From the NCBI RefSeq assembly GCF_008831285.2, contig NC_045138.2, forward strand, positions 23,965,934 to 24,029,933: a stretch of 64,000 nt of DNA, read 5' to 3'. The translations under genes and the position numbers were made by a program. Below are positions 24,566 through 35,340 of this stretch, piece by piece (within the stretch, counting starts at the first letter, position 1; every line of letters starts with the position of its first letter). The notes below the pieces were generated by a model. That model worked only from the letters and a program-made list of their open reading frames with translations. It did no database searches and was not told the origin of the DNA. This DNA comes from Nymphaea colorata. Its lineage: Eukaryota; Streptophyta; Magnoliopsida; Nymphaeales; Nymphaeaceae.

Positions 24566-27500
24566 TGGTAGAGTCTGCCCTAATGCGGCCACGAAAACCT
24601 CCAAAAAGCCGTCGAGACCCTCTCCAAGATCTAGGAGGATGTTGCCGATATAGGGTTTAAAAATTAATTACAAGAGTGGTTCCCGCCGGACAGCAACCCC
24701 GGCTCAAATGTAGGTCAAGATTTTACAAGTATGGCTTCCCCAACCCCAGCTTGAACCTACTACAAGAATCTAGAATGGATGTGAGGCTTAATACAAAGCG
24801 GAGCGATACATCAAGCACTCATCTCACTCATCATACACCCAAACCATTCAAACCACCCTGTCATGCAATCCCTATGCGAATCAAACCACACCCTTATCCC
24901 TAGGTGGTCCACAACCCGAAAATCGTGTCCTTGGCAAGGTGCCTTGGAGGGATTCCAGCCGGTTGTCAATGCCAAAGGCAGGATAGAAAGCAATACACCC
25001 TTCCCCGGATCTATAGGGTGATCCGAATTTTTACCTCCCAAGGCCTCGCTTGGGGACTCCTCGAGCTTCACCAAAGGGGATGACCGGCAGCAAGGAGGCT
25101 GCTCCCTTTGGTATTTTCAGCAACGTCCACCTCTCGCCGAGTAGAACACCTCCTTGGGCAGAATTAGACAAGAGAGAATCAAGTTCTACTTGTTAGAATA
25201 AGGAGAGGAGAGTAGGTGGATCTAGTCACCCGATAGGAATCGGACCCCTTGTTGATTTATGTAATGAAGGGGGAGGCAATCGCCAATGTCGCTTGGTGGA
25301 CGCGGTTCCTTCTGTCCTTGGGCTCCAATCTCCCACGGGTAGAGGTTGAGCCCACGTTCCTCTTGCTGGAAATTAAGATTTGAAAAGCAAGACCAGCAAG
25401 TATCAAGTATAGAAGTGAAAAGGAAATCAACTTCTAGTAGAGGAAAGCCTTCACCCGTAAGACCAATTCAACCCCGGTCTTTTGTATTGAGAGGGGGAGG
25501 CGATCGCCGGTGCACCGGCAGACGTTGAGGCAATCCTCAAGTTACGCTCCTTCTCCTTTTTTCTTCTCCGGCGGATGTGGAATCTCCAGCGAGGTATGTT
25601 AGTCGGAATCTGGCCGGTTCTTCCTTGATGTTCTCGGCTCTTCGCTTGACTCACGCCTTCTCCAAGTGAACTCATTCCTCTTCACACGAGCTGGGATGAA
25701 GAGGCTTCCCAAATGTGGCGCAAATCACCTCCTAAGATCGTTGAGGAAATCCCCTTTATTCGTGCATGAGAATCCCCCAAGGATGCACCGAAATCTTGCC
25801 TTGATTAGGAAACGTCTAGGTACAATGCGCCTAGCCTCCACGAGCTAGCCTTTCCTATTTCGTTGGAGTGGAAATAGGAACGAGATCCCCGCAAGATTGA
25901 CGAGGGCCTCGTTCGTCGCCACGTATAGGATATAGATTGACCAAGGATCTCCCAAGATTGACGAGATTTTGCCCTCAATGGAAGGCGCCTAGATACAATG
26001 TATCCAGCCGCAGTCTCTACCCCTTTCCTATCTCGTTGGAGGAGAAATAGGAAAGGGATTTCGCACAAGGGAGGGCAAGATTTCCTTCTCCACGTGGCGC
26101 GCTCCTAGGACGCCACCCGGCCTGCTCACTTAGGTAAGTGTCTAGGTACAATGTACCCAAATCGCGCCAAATGCCCCTTTCCCTAATCAGTAGGGACGGA
26201 TTAGGAAAGGGCCACCTTCCTCCTTGGTGCAGGAGACACTTGGCGCCCGTTCCAAATACCACGAGTGTCCTTCCACTTCCGTCGCCAAATGTTTGACCGC
26301 ATTTGACCTTGCTAAACACGAATTAATTCAAGTAAAATCGAGATATAGCAAGGGCAGACTTGGAACTGATTACCCAAAAGTTGGTTCTGGCCGGAAGTCA
26401 CCGGAGCTGGCCGGAAAATTAACCGGAAGTCTGATCTACTCCATGAAAACCGGCAAGCAGTCCTTCAACGTCCAGAACTTGCAGTCGATGATGCACTAGT
26501 CAAATGAAGTCTAAATACCTTGATTTTTGGATATGTTGTAGAACTTTTAATTACGAATCCAACGGTATATGGATCGCCTGAAAACTCCACCGGAATCGCC
26601 AGAAACAGCCTCTGCAAGTGGCGGTTCTGCGGCGGACTGCGCGCCTGAGCGGTGGAGGCGGAAACGGCGAACTTCAGCGGTAGATTTGACCGGTGCGCCC
26701 TGGTCCGATCAGGCTGAAATTTTAGTATGTTGTACCTGAGGATGATAGCTTTCCAACAAGCTATAGATCGCCTCAAAACTCCCAGTAAATCTCCTGATAC
26801 AGCTGTTTTACCAGAAGTGGTTTCTGACGCGCCCTTCAGAAATCCGAGAGTCGCCTCTTCCGCGCTTCTCCTTCTTTCCCTCCGCGATGGCGCTCTTTCC
26901 TTCCGCGGACTTTCTCCTTCCTCGCCCTAGCCTTCTCCTTTTGGTCCAGAACTCGTATAGAGACTAGAGACACCTCACCTATCTCAGATTCAACAGAATA
27001 TTACCAGGATTTAGGCTGCTGGAAGAACTCCAGCCAGATGCTCCCGATCGTCCTCAAGTCGTCTCCAAGGTAGGTCTTCTTCTCCACGCGATGCCGCTGG
27101 TCCAGACCTAGTTAGACGAGGAGTTTATCCCCCGAATGCAAGGATTGGGCCTGCGTTGATGTTGCGGTTAAGGGAGAACCGAGATCCCATCCACCAAGTA
27201 ATAGGAAGATCGGAATACTTAGCTCATGATGAGAAACTCGCCGGATGTCGATGTTGAAGAAGACGAGCCAGAACCACGGGCGGCGCCTCCTTCAACTTCT
27301 TCTAGTGCAGCCACCTCTCAACTCCTTCGTGATCAAGGAGAAGACACGGCTGCCTATCCAAGGATCTCTTGGTTCGGAACGATGCAAATTCAAGCTGTCA
27401 ATGGCTGTCGGCGGCCATTAACGGAGCTTGAATCTCCACTAATCTCACGGCTTGGTGAGCATTACAATGTAGTGCTTCCATGGAAGCCACGACCTAAGGT

Positions 27501-28104
27501 CCAAGGGACTCCTCACACGGAGAGAGAAAACTTCAATTTGATTAAACGATAATGAATAAGTGTCTCGGTTTTGGGCTTAAATACAAGTGCCCGAACCGGT
27601 TCCAAGTTGTGTCTCGAGATGAGACGAAAATCAAATCGAGTCTAATAAAGAAAACGGTACATAAGCAAATTAACTCAAATAAAAAGTTCAGATCTGAATT
27701 GGGCCAAGGGCTCCACCTCGCTCGGGTCCGCCCGAGCTTCGTCAACTTGATTCTCAAAGTGGGTCTGAGCCCACTGCTCTTGATCCATGCCCGGGTCACG
27801 CATGCTCCTCTCCAAGCCGAGCCCACCATCATCTAGGCCAGATGTGCCTAGGTCATCCTCTTCCAAACTAAGTGGGTTCGGGACTTCTTCATCCAGGCTA
27901 GGTGCACCTGGGCCTTCCACACCTAGACCGGGCGGGTCTAGGTCTCCTAAGTCGAACCCACTTAGGTCTTCCATGTGCGGCCGGCTTGGCTCCACCTGTT
28001 TTTCGCCAAACTCAAGACAAGAAATGTTAGCCTCCCTTCCAAGACGAGCGCCTTCTGCAGAGGTGCCGACATGGGGAGCACGAGTTCTGGGAAGGCTCGT
28101 ATCA
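24566..28104 (-). repeat. gypsy 5' LTR (3539 bp)
   Basis: Same structure as the left copy, with two small indels (one extra A near 26,415 and two extra bases near 26,641) among about 60 substitutions. The open frame matching the pol tail is also intact here (27675 up to the LTR edge), reading in from host sequence. Confidence 0.97.
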
Positions 28105-29032
28105 CAGCACCATCTAAAGAATTCCCACAAGCCACTTCTCTTAACCTGCCCTTCTTCCCTTTTCAGTTCCAATAGCTACTCTACCGAACCTAGAGAAAAC
28201 GCTTCTTTCTGCAACAAATGAGAATAACAAACGAAAAAGAGTACAAAAAGGAATGACAAACAATCGATGCAAGTCCAGCTTGAAATCAAGGCAAACCAAC
28301 AGATAAAGAACATTTTCTCTAGGCCAGAGTACAAACAGGAGAAAAGGGAAAGGGCAGAAAGACGAAAAGACGATGGATCAACGACTTCCATTTTTCGTCT
28401 TCGCGCAGAGGGAAAAATAGAGAGATAGAGAGATGCCTCACTAGATCGCGGTCAGAAGACGGAAGGGAGGGGAAAAGGGTATGCTCCGCGTCTGGGGGGA
28501 TGTTTCTCTTCGACCACTACGCGTTTGTTTGTCTTCTCCTCTCTGACCTCTCGAAAAAAGATGGAGAAGGAGACGGGAGCCTTGACGGGCATATTTTTTC
28601 TCCTCCCGCAATTTTTTTCCACCCGCCGGGGGTGGAAAGATTTTTCCGAATTAATAATTCCGGAACTCAACTCAATGGACACTTTTTCAATCCTTTGTTT
28701 GATGGGGAGGACAATTTTTTAATCATTTGAATTTTTTTTGTCAAACTACAGTGCATTGCTAATGCTTTTTCAGTCCTTGGGGAGGACAATTTTTTAAAAA
28801 TTTGATTTTTTTTTTTAAACTACAGTGCATTGCTGATGCATCAAATGGGGCTCTAAGAGGTCGTTTGAATACATTGGAACACCACGGAACAGTATAGACG
28901 CAAATGTTGGACAGAAAACAGCCAAGACACACATGATAGAGAATAATAGGTATAAAAGGTTGAGGAATTCCAATGCTACCACGAAACAGCGTAGACATTC
29001 TCTCCCCGCAGCCTCTCCCCAACCCCAAGCTT
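28105..29032. other. host sequence between the two retrotransposons
   Basis: On the minus strand 28,150-28,500 is CT-rich and resembles a promoter or 5' UTR, but no coding exon is recognisable. A direct duplication is present at about 28,699-28,764 and 28,777-28,840 (GGGGAGGACAATTTTTTAA... CTACAGTGCATTGCT), with T-rich runs. Joined across the gypsy insertion, this region would continue 15,160-15,817. Confidence 0.45.
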
Positions 29033-29322
29033 TGTTGGTGTATGGAACTTGATCCATACTGGACACTCATATGCAATACCGCTGGTTTTGTACAAATGCG
29101 AGTTTGCCCTAATCCTTATGTTGTGAGGAGGAGAGCAGTTTCTTCTTTGGTCTTTTCTCTGAAAGTGTCTGTGTTCATCTGAGAGTGAATAGTGAAAGAT
29201 CTGTGCGACCATGGACGTAGGAGATTATTGCTCTGAACCACGTAAATCTTTGTCTTCTTCCTTGTTGCTTCTATCCCCATCTTGAGAGTTCGAGAGGAGA
29301 GTTTTGTGTGTTGTTCATAACA
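29033..29322 (+). repeat. copia 5' LTR (290 bp)
   Basis: Begins TGTTGGTGTATGG and ends CATAACA. It contains a segment (around 29,090-29,110) missing from the 3' LTR. Confidence 0.93.
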
Positions 29323-29358
29323 ACTGGTATCAGAGCTCGGTTCGTTCGCGATAGGAAC

Positions 29359-30357
29359 AATGGTGCTGGAAGAAGGAAAAGTCAGAATCGAGAAGTTCAA
29401 GGTAAAGACTTCGGATTCTGGAAGATGCAGATCGAGGACTACTTGTATCCGAAGAAACTGCATGAACCACTCATGAGAGCGAAGCCCGCAACAATGGTTG
29501 ATACAGATTGGCAGTTGCTGGATAGACAAGCCCTTGGAGTCATTTGGTTGACGTTGGCCAGAAACGTCGCCTTCAACATTGTTAACGAGAAGACGACAGC
29601 AAGTCTGATGAAGATGCTAACAGATATGTACGAAAAACCCTCTGTTTCGAATAAGGTATATCTTATGCGTCGATTATTTAATTTGAAAATGGTTGAAGGT
29701 GCCTCTGTTACGGATCACATAAATGAGTTCAATGTTATTACTTCTCAATTATGTTATGTGGATATTAAATTTGATGATGAGGTTCAAGCTCTAATTTTAC
29801 TGTCATCTCTACCGAAGAGTTGGAGTGTCACTGTGACTGTCGTGAGTAGTTCATCGCGATCAAATAAATTGAAGTTTAGTGGTGTTCGAGATTTAATACT
29901 TAGTGAGGACATTCGCAGAAGAGAGGCAGAAGAACCTCTTGGTTCTGCCCTAAATGTTCAAAACAGAGGCAGAACTAATCAACGCTACCAAGAGCGTGGA
30001 AGGTCCAAATCTAAGGGAAGGAGTCAATCCAAACCTCGAAGTGATGGCTGTTGGAACTGTGGTAAGCCAGGACACCGAAAAAGAGACTGCAGGTTGTTGA
30101 AGAAGAAGAACTCAAATCGTAAGGATGATTCAGCATATGAAGCAACAGAAGACATAGCTGATGCACTTGCTTTGAGTGTACACAGCTCTATAGAGTATTG
30201 GATTTTAGACTCTGGTGCATCTTTTCATTCAACGTATTCTAATGAAAGTATACACAACTATGTTGCAGGAAAATTTGACAGAGTATACATTGCAGATGAT
30301 GAACTTCTGGATATTGTAGGGAAAAGTGAGGTTCACATTAAAATGTATGGAAGTTAA
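29359..30357 (+). pseudogene. copia gag-protease remnant
   Basis: The likely start ATG at 29359 reads a few codons (MVLEEGKVRIEKF), then shifts frame near 29,400. The main frame continues with GKDFGFWKMQIEDYL, a UBN2-type gag, a zinc knuckle CWNCGKPGHRKRDC (CX2CX4HX4C) and a protease active site LDSGASFHS. It ends at a premature stop at 30355-30357, after which the pre-integrase region continues in degraded form. The upstream open stretch from 29308 is only read-through from LTR sequence. Confidence 0.8.
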
Positions 30358-33150
30358 AAGATGTCAGACATGTCCTAGGGTTGAAGAGAAATCTCATTTC
30401 GATCAGGCAGTTAGATGACGAAGGCTATGTTACTACCTTTGTTGACGGATCTTAGAAAATAACCAAAGGTGCTATGGTTATAGCACGAGGTCATAAACTT
30501 GGCACATTGTACATGACTACAGATGTGAAAGACACAATGGCTGTGGCGAAATGTGAGAATAAATCCTTGTTGTGGCATTGCAGGCTTGAACATATGAGTG
30601 AGAAGGGAATGAAGATCATGGCAACAAATAACAAGTTGCATGACTTGAAATCTGTAGACATTGGGCTATGTGAAGACTGTGTTTTTGGGAAACAGAAAAT
30701 GGTCACTCTCTAAAGTTGGACGGCCTCCTAAGAAGGAAAAGTTAGAGTTGGTGCATACTGATGTTTGGGGACCAGCTCCAGTTCGTTCTCTTGGAGGATC
30801 CTTATACATGTCACATTCATTGATGATTGTACCAGAAAGGTATGGATCTATTTTTTCAAGCATAAATATGGCATGTTTAATGTTTTTAAAAGGTGAAAAG
30901 CAGAAGTAAAAAATCAGACCGGAAAGAAGATTAAGTGTCTATGATCAGATGAGTATGACAACAAAGATTTTAAATACTTTTGTGCAGATCATGAGATTTG
31001 AACACAAATGACGATCCCTAAAAAGCCTCGACAAAATGGAGTTGCTGAAAGAATGAACAGATCCCTTTGTGAAAGAGTAAGGAGTATGAGACTTCATTCA
31101 GGCTTGCCAAAGATTTTTTGGGCTGATGCAATCAGTACAGCTGCATACTTGATAAATCGTGGGCCTTCTGTTCCTTTGGACTATGGGATACTGAAGAAGC
31201 CTGGATCGGCAAGGAGGTAAATCTTGCACACTTAAGAGTCTTTGGTTGTCTCTCTTACATACATATAGACTCAGATAAAAGGGATAAATTAGAACCTAAG
31301 TCCAGGAAATATTATTTCATTGGTTATGGAAATGATGAGTTTGGGCATCGTTTTTGGATGATAAAGCGAAGAAAATTATTAGACATAATGACGTACAATT
31401 CAATGAAATGGCTCTGTACAAAGATGAAGATAGTCTTATGTCTGATAAGAATGAACATCATGACACAAGTGAAGACATTGTAGAACTTCAAGATGTTTGT
31501 GACTTCAAGATGTTTGTGAAGATCATGTTGCAATTAAGACTCAAGATGGAAACAGTCAGATGGAACATGAACTAAGCACATCCCAACCTCCATTGAGGAG
31601 ATCAAGACCAAAACCAAATCGAAGGTATTCTCCTTATTTACATTACTTACTGTTAACTGATGCCGGAGAACCCGAGTGTTTTGAGGAAGCAATGCAGGTT
31701 ACTGATTTAGTTAAGTGAGAGTCTGCTATGAAAGAAGAGATGGACTCTCTACATGCTAACAGAACATGAAAACTAATTGAGCTTCCTTGTGTGTAGAAGA
31801 CATTGCAAAACAAATAGGTATACAGGTTTAAAGAAGAAGCAGATGGAAGAAAAAGGTATAAAGCGAGGTTAGTAGTGAAAGGTTTTCAACAGAAAGAATG
31901 TATAAATTATACAGAAATTTTTTTTCCTGTTGTAAAACTAACTACTATAAGATTAGTATTAAGTTTAGTTGTAGCTAAAAATTTATATTTGAAGCAACTA
32001 GATGTAAAAACTACATTCCTTCATGGAGATTTGGAGGAAGATATTTATATGGTACAACCTGAAGGTTTTCAAGTACGAGGAAATGAAAGTCTTGTATGCA
32101 AGTTAGAGAAGAATCTCTACAGTTTAAAACAGGCACCGAGACAGTGGTACAAAAAGTTTGATAACTTCATGGGGAGAAATGCCTTTAAGAAGTGTGATAT
32201 GGATCACTGTTGCTATTTTAAGAACTTTGATAGTTGTTATATAATTTTACTATTATATGTGAATGATATGCTTATTGCAGGCTCAAATTTGCAAGAGATT
32301 AATTCTTTGAAAGAACAACTATCAAAGGAGTTTGAAATGAAAGATCTAGGTGCTGCGAAACAAATCATCGGGATGAGAATGAGTATGGACAGTAAGACAG
32401 GTACTTTAAATTTGTCTCAACAAAATTATATTGAGAAGATCTTTTGCAAGTTTAAGATGCAATAAGCTAAACCTGTTAGTATGCCTATTGTTGGTCATTT
32501 CAAATTGTCTAAGGATTTGTCACCCAAGACAGATGAAGAGCATGAAAAAATGTCAAGGATTCCATATGCTTCAGCAGTGGGCAGCTTGATGTATGCTATG
32601 GTATGCACCAGACCAGACATAGCACAAGCAATAGGAGCAGTGAGCAGATACATGGCTGAGTCTGGAAAGAAACATTGGGAGGTTATGAAGTGAATATTAC
32701 GATATTTGATAGGAACTTCAGGTATGAGCCTTTGTTTTAAGAAAAATGAATTACTTTTGCATGGCTTTGTGGATGCAGATTTGAGTGGTGATCTTGATAG
32801 TAGGAGAAGCACCACTGGGTACATTTACACCATATGAAGAACTTGTGTCAGTTGGGTTTCACTGCTTCAAAAGGTTGTTGCGTTGTCTACTACTGAAGCT
32901 AAATATATTGCAGTTACAGAAGAAATGATTTGGTTGAAGACTATTCTAAAAGAATTGCATTAAAGGAAGAGAAGAGTGTTCTCTCTTGTGACAGTCAAAG
33001 TGCAATTCATTTAGCTAAGAATCCAGTGTTCCATGCTACAACAAAGCATATTGAATTGAAGTATCATTTCATTAGAGATTTGTTGGAAGAGAAGATACTA
33101 TCTCTTGAAAAGATTCGTTGAACAGAGAATCTAGCAGACATGTTGACAAA
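30358..33150 (+). pseudogene. copia pol remnant (integrase, RT, RNase H)
   Basis: Fragments in several frames, in copia order. Integrase zinc region LWHCRLEHMSEKG...CEDCVFGKQK (30,470-30,710). Core LVHTDVWGPAP (30,740-30,790), deleted around the second catalytic Asp near 30,900. PRQNGVAERMNRSL (31,010-31,060). RT with LKQLDVKTTFLHGDL (31,990-32,035) and a catalytic box reading YVNDM where copia has YVDD (about 32,258). RNase H with SLMYAMVCTRPDI and LSTTEAKYIA. Many stops separate the pieces, and the active-site D-to-N change would itself inactivate RT. Confidence 0.85.
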
Positions 33151-33277
33151 GCCAGTGACTACTGAGAAATCGAGGTTATGTTTAACTTCAGTTGGTCTCC
33201 AAGCTTGATTGATGAGGAGCATAGGTTGAGTATGTGATGTACAAGCACTTGGATGGATCAAATTCCAAGTGAGAGAT

Positions 33278-33552
33278 TGTTGGTATATGAAACTTGATCC
33301 ATACTGGACACTCATATGCAATACCGCGGGTTTACCCTAATCCTTATGTTGCGAGATAGGGGGGGCAGTTTCTTCTTTGGCCTTTTCTCTGAGAGTGTCT
33401 GTGTTCATCTGAGAGTAAATAGTGAAAGATCTGTGCGGCTGTGGACGTAGGAGATTATTGCTCTGAACCACGTAAATCTTTATCTTCTTCCTTGTTGCTT
33501 CTATCCCCCTCTTGAGAGTACGAGAGGAGAGTTTTGTGTGTTGTTCCTAACA
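33278..33552 (+). repeat. copia 3' LTR (275 bp)
   Basis: Begins TGTTGGTATATG and ends CCTAACA, preceded by the purine-rich AAGTGAGAGAT that acts as polypurine tract. It lacks about 16 bp relative to the 5' copy. Confidence 0.93.
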
Positions 33553-34180
33553 AGCTTGCCCTTTCTCTTTCTCTCCTTCTCCGTCTCCGCCCTAAGCTGC
33601 CCCCTTCTCTTCTGTCTCCGCCCTCGAGCTGCCCTAACCGTCTCTCTTTCTCTTCTTCTCTGCCCTTGAACTGCCATGGCTCTTTCTCTTTCTCTCCTTC
33701 TCCTTCGTTCGAGCTCTCCTTCTCTGCCCTTTTTCTCCTTCTCCTCCATCTCTCCCCCTTCTCTCTTCTGAGTCTCTCCCTTGCCCACTGCTCTATGCCT
33801 CTCTTTGTTGCTCTCTTCCTCCATTCCATCAACTGACGGTTTTGCTTCCTCCATTCCATCGACTTTGGGTCGTGCGATCACCTTCATTGTTGCAAGGAGC
33901 TCCATTGACGTGAATAAACTTTTTCTATGTGAGGTTTGGTTCTCATTTTTCTCTCTTTCTCTAGTTTTCTTTCTCGCTCCTTCCCTCTATTTGTCTTTGA
34001 TTTGCAGTAACTAGGGTTTTTGCTCCTTTGCGTCAATTTGGGGTCCTTTTCTCTTTCTTTCTCTTGTTGTCTCTCTCCCTTCCTCCCTGCATCTATCCAT
34101 GCCATTGAAATGGTGAAATTTTTATGTCATCCTTGAAACGCCATTGAAAAACATATTCGTGCACTTATATTTTTCTTAGT
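33553..34180. other. pyrimidine-rich region
   Basis: Strongly CT-rich on the plus strand up to about 34,100, with degenerate repeats (CCGCCCT[A/C]... GCTGCCC; CTTCCTCCATTCCATC twice near 33,818-33,860). Open frames on both strands here follow from low complexity. No gene is recognised. Confidence 0.5.
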
Positions 34181-34189
34181 TGTTACCCA

Positions 34190-35165
34190 CCAGTAGTGTG
34201 CCTCTAGCTGTCTAAGAAGTTGTTTCACGAACAACATTGCATGAAAAGCATGTTTGCTTGTCACACAAGTTACCTAAAGCTTGAAAATCACAAACATGTC
34301 TTTGGTGGTTCAATAGACTGGGTATTCTCACATGATGCATATGGTAACAAATAGATATTAGCTTATAGTGATAAAAGGGACTATATGGATTATGGAAGTG
34401 CCAACGGGCATAGGTGTTATCACCTGGAGTCCATATTGCAAGAAGATAGAAGCATGGGTCATCCAGTTCTCTTTTGTCCAACTGCAGTTTTTGTAAGCAC
34501 TTGGATGAGTTAGGCCATCAACTCAAGAATGAAACTATTGAATAAGAGATGAAAGTGGTATTAAGTGTGGTTTGCTCACCCCTTCTACAAGAGGGTGGTT
34601 GTATGGAAATTCGTAACTGCAGGAGAGAAGAATGACAAAGAAAATCATGTAGAGAAATGTTGTAAAATCTCTTTTGTTAGTGCGCTGAACTTACACATGG
34701 TGTTCTGTCCGCAGCCTGCTCATGTTCTAGAGATTGGGTGTTGGAATTGAAGCAGTCATAGGTGTCAAAGCAACCAAAGCTTTTGATACCTCTCCATCTT
34801 GGAGTTTGATATCCTTCTCTTGGATATAGGTTTTTACTTGCAGAGTGAACTCCTCCAGGTTGAGTTTAATGGTGGGAATTTCATCAGGGTCATCACAATT
34901 AAAGTCTTCAATTACACTTTCAGAACTTTCAGCACATTCAGGCTCCGGTGTTGTTGGTTCTTCAATGATCGGCTCACACTTACTAATGCCGGAGTCCTCT
35001 TGGAGAACTGGACATTCAATTGCTGGAGGTACTCCAGGATAATGCTATTGGATGGATGTAGACCTCTGGTGTTCCTTGCTCATCCATGAAAGGAATAGAT
35101 GAACTTACTGAACTTTTCACTTCTAGTGCCAGAAGGGAAAGCCTTGCACTGGAACAACATATTAG
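34190..35165 (-). pseudogene. DEMETER/ROS1-type DNA glycosylase, C-terminal exons, broken
   Basis: This family excises 5-methylcytosine in active DNA demethylation. Four exon-like blocks follow its conserved C-terminal region in order. Block 1 (34695 to about 35,165) includes CEPIIEEPTTPEPE, DDPDEIPTIKLNLEEF, GEVSKALVALTP and NMSRLRTEHHV. Block 2 (34580-34616) reads YEFPYNHPLVEG. Block 3 (34424-34481) reads LDKRELDDPCFYLLAIWTPG. Block 4 (about 34,190-34,317) includes CDKQTCFSCNVVRE, the cysteine-rich segment. Splice donors and acceptors are largely kept. Damage is clear: stops at 34727-34729 and 34212-34214, and frameshifts in blocks 1 and 4. The catalytic glycosylase domain and FeS motif are absent. 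Identification is from remembered family motifs; a protein search would settle it. Confidence 0.85.
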
Positions 35166-35280
35166 CATTATTAATGTCCCATAGTATATACTATACATAT
35201 ATATAGTATATATATTATATTAGTATATATATACAATGAACTTTGTCATTCTCCTTCACCTTTTGTAACTTGCTTTCTAA

Positions 35281-35283
<3 letters not shown>

Positions 35284-35337
<54 letters not shown>
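35284..35337. repeat. (TA)n microsatellite
   Basis: Pure TA run of about 27 repeats, with shorter TA-rich runs just upstream at 35,190-35,235. Confidence 0.95.

Positions 35338-35340
<3 letters not shown>

Larger units (their letters stand above)
15818..28104 (-). mobile_element. complete Ty3/gypsy (chromovirus-type) LTR retrotransposon, 12.3 kb
   Basis: Two near-identical LTRs (15818-19353, 24566-28104) flank a 5.2-kb internal region, and both sides carry the 5-bp target duplication CAGCA (15813-15817 and 28105-28109). Orientation is minus: the primer site lies beside the right LTR and the polypurine tract beside the left. Gene order gag-protease-RT-RNase H-integrase with a chromodomain-like C-terminus places it among gypsy chromoviruses. 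By eye the LTRs differ by about 60 substitutions in 3.54 kb (about 1.7%), so insertion is recent. At the commonly assumed 1.3e-8 substitutions per site per year this is well under one million years. The element is coding-defective (see the gag and pol entries). Confidence 0.97.
29033..33552 (+). mobile_element. decayed Ty1/copia LTR retrotransposon (4.5 kb)
   Basis: LTRs 29033-29322 and 33278-33552 begin TGTTGGT and end TAACA, flanked by a perfect 5-bp target duplication AGCTT (29028-29032 and 33553-33557). The primer site TGGTATCAGAGC is at 29325-29336. Gene order gag-protease-integrase-RT-RNase H is that of copia. The two LTRs differ by roughly 20 substitutions plus a ~16-bp indel, so this element is clearly older than the gypsy neighbour. 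Coding sequence is riddled with stops and frameshifts. Confidence 0.95.

Noticed and set aside
15818-28104. Numerous 60-100 codon ORFs duplicated at 15.9-18.2 and 24.7-26.9 kb
   Set aside because: They are chance frames in the two LTR copies, without family features; only the pol tail frame is explained.
33455-33905. Long Glu/Arg-rich ORFs on the minus strand
   Set aside because: They mirror the CT-rich low-complexity plus strand; frames in several registers are equally open.
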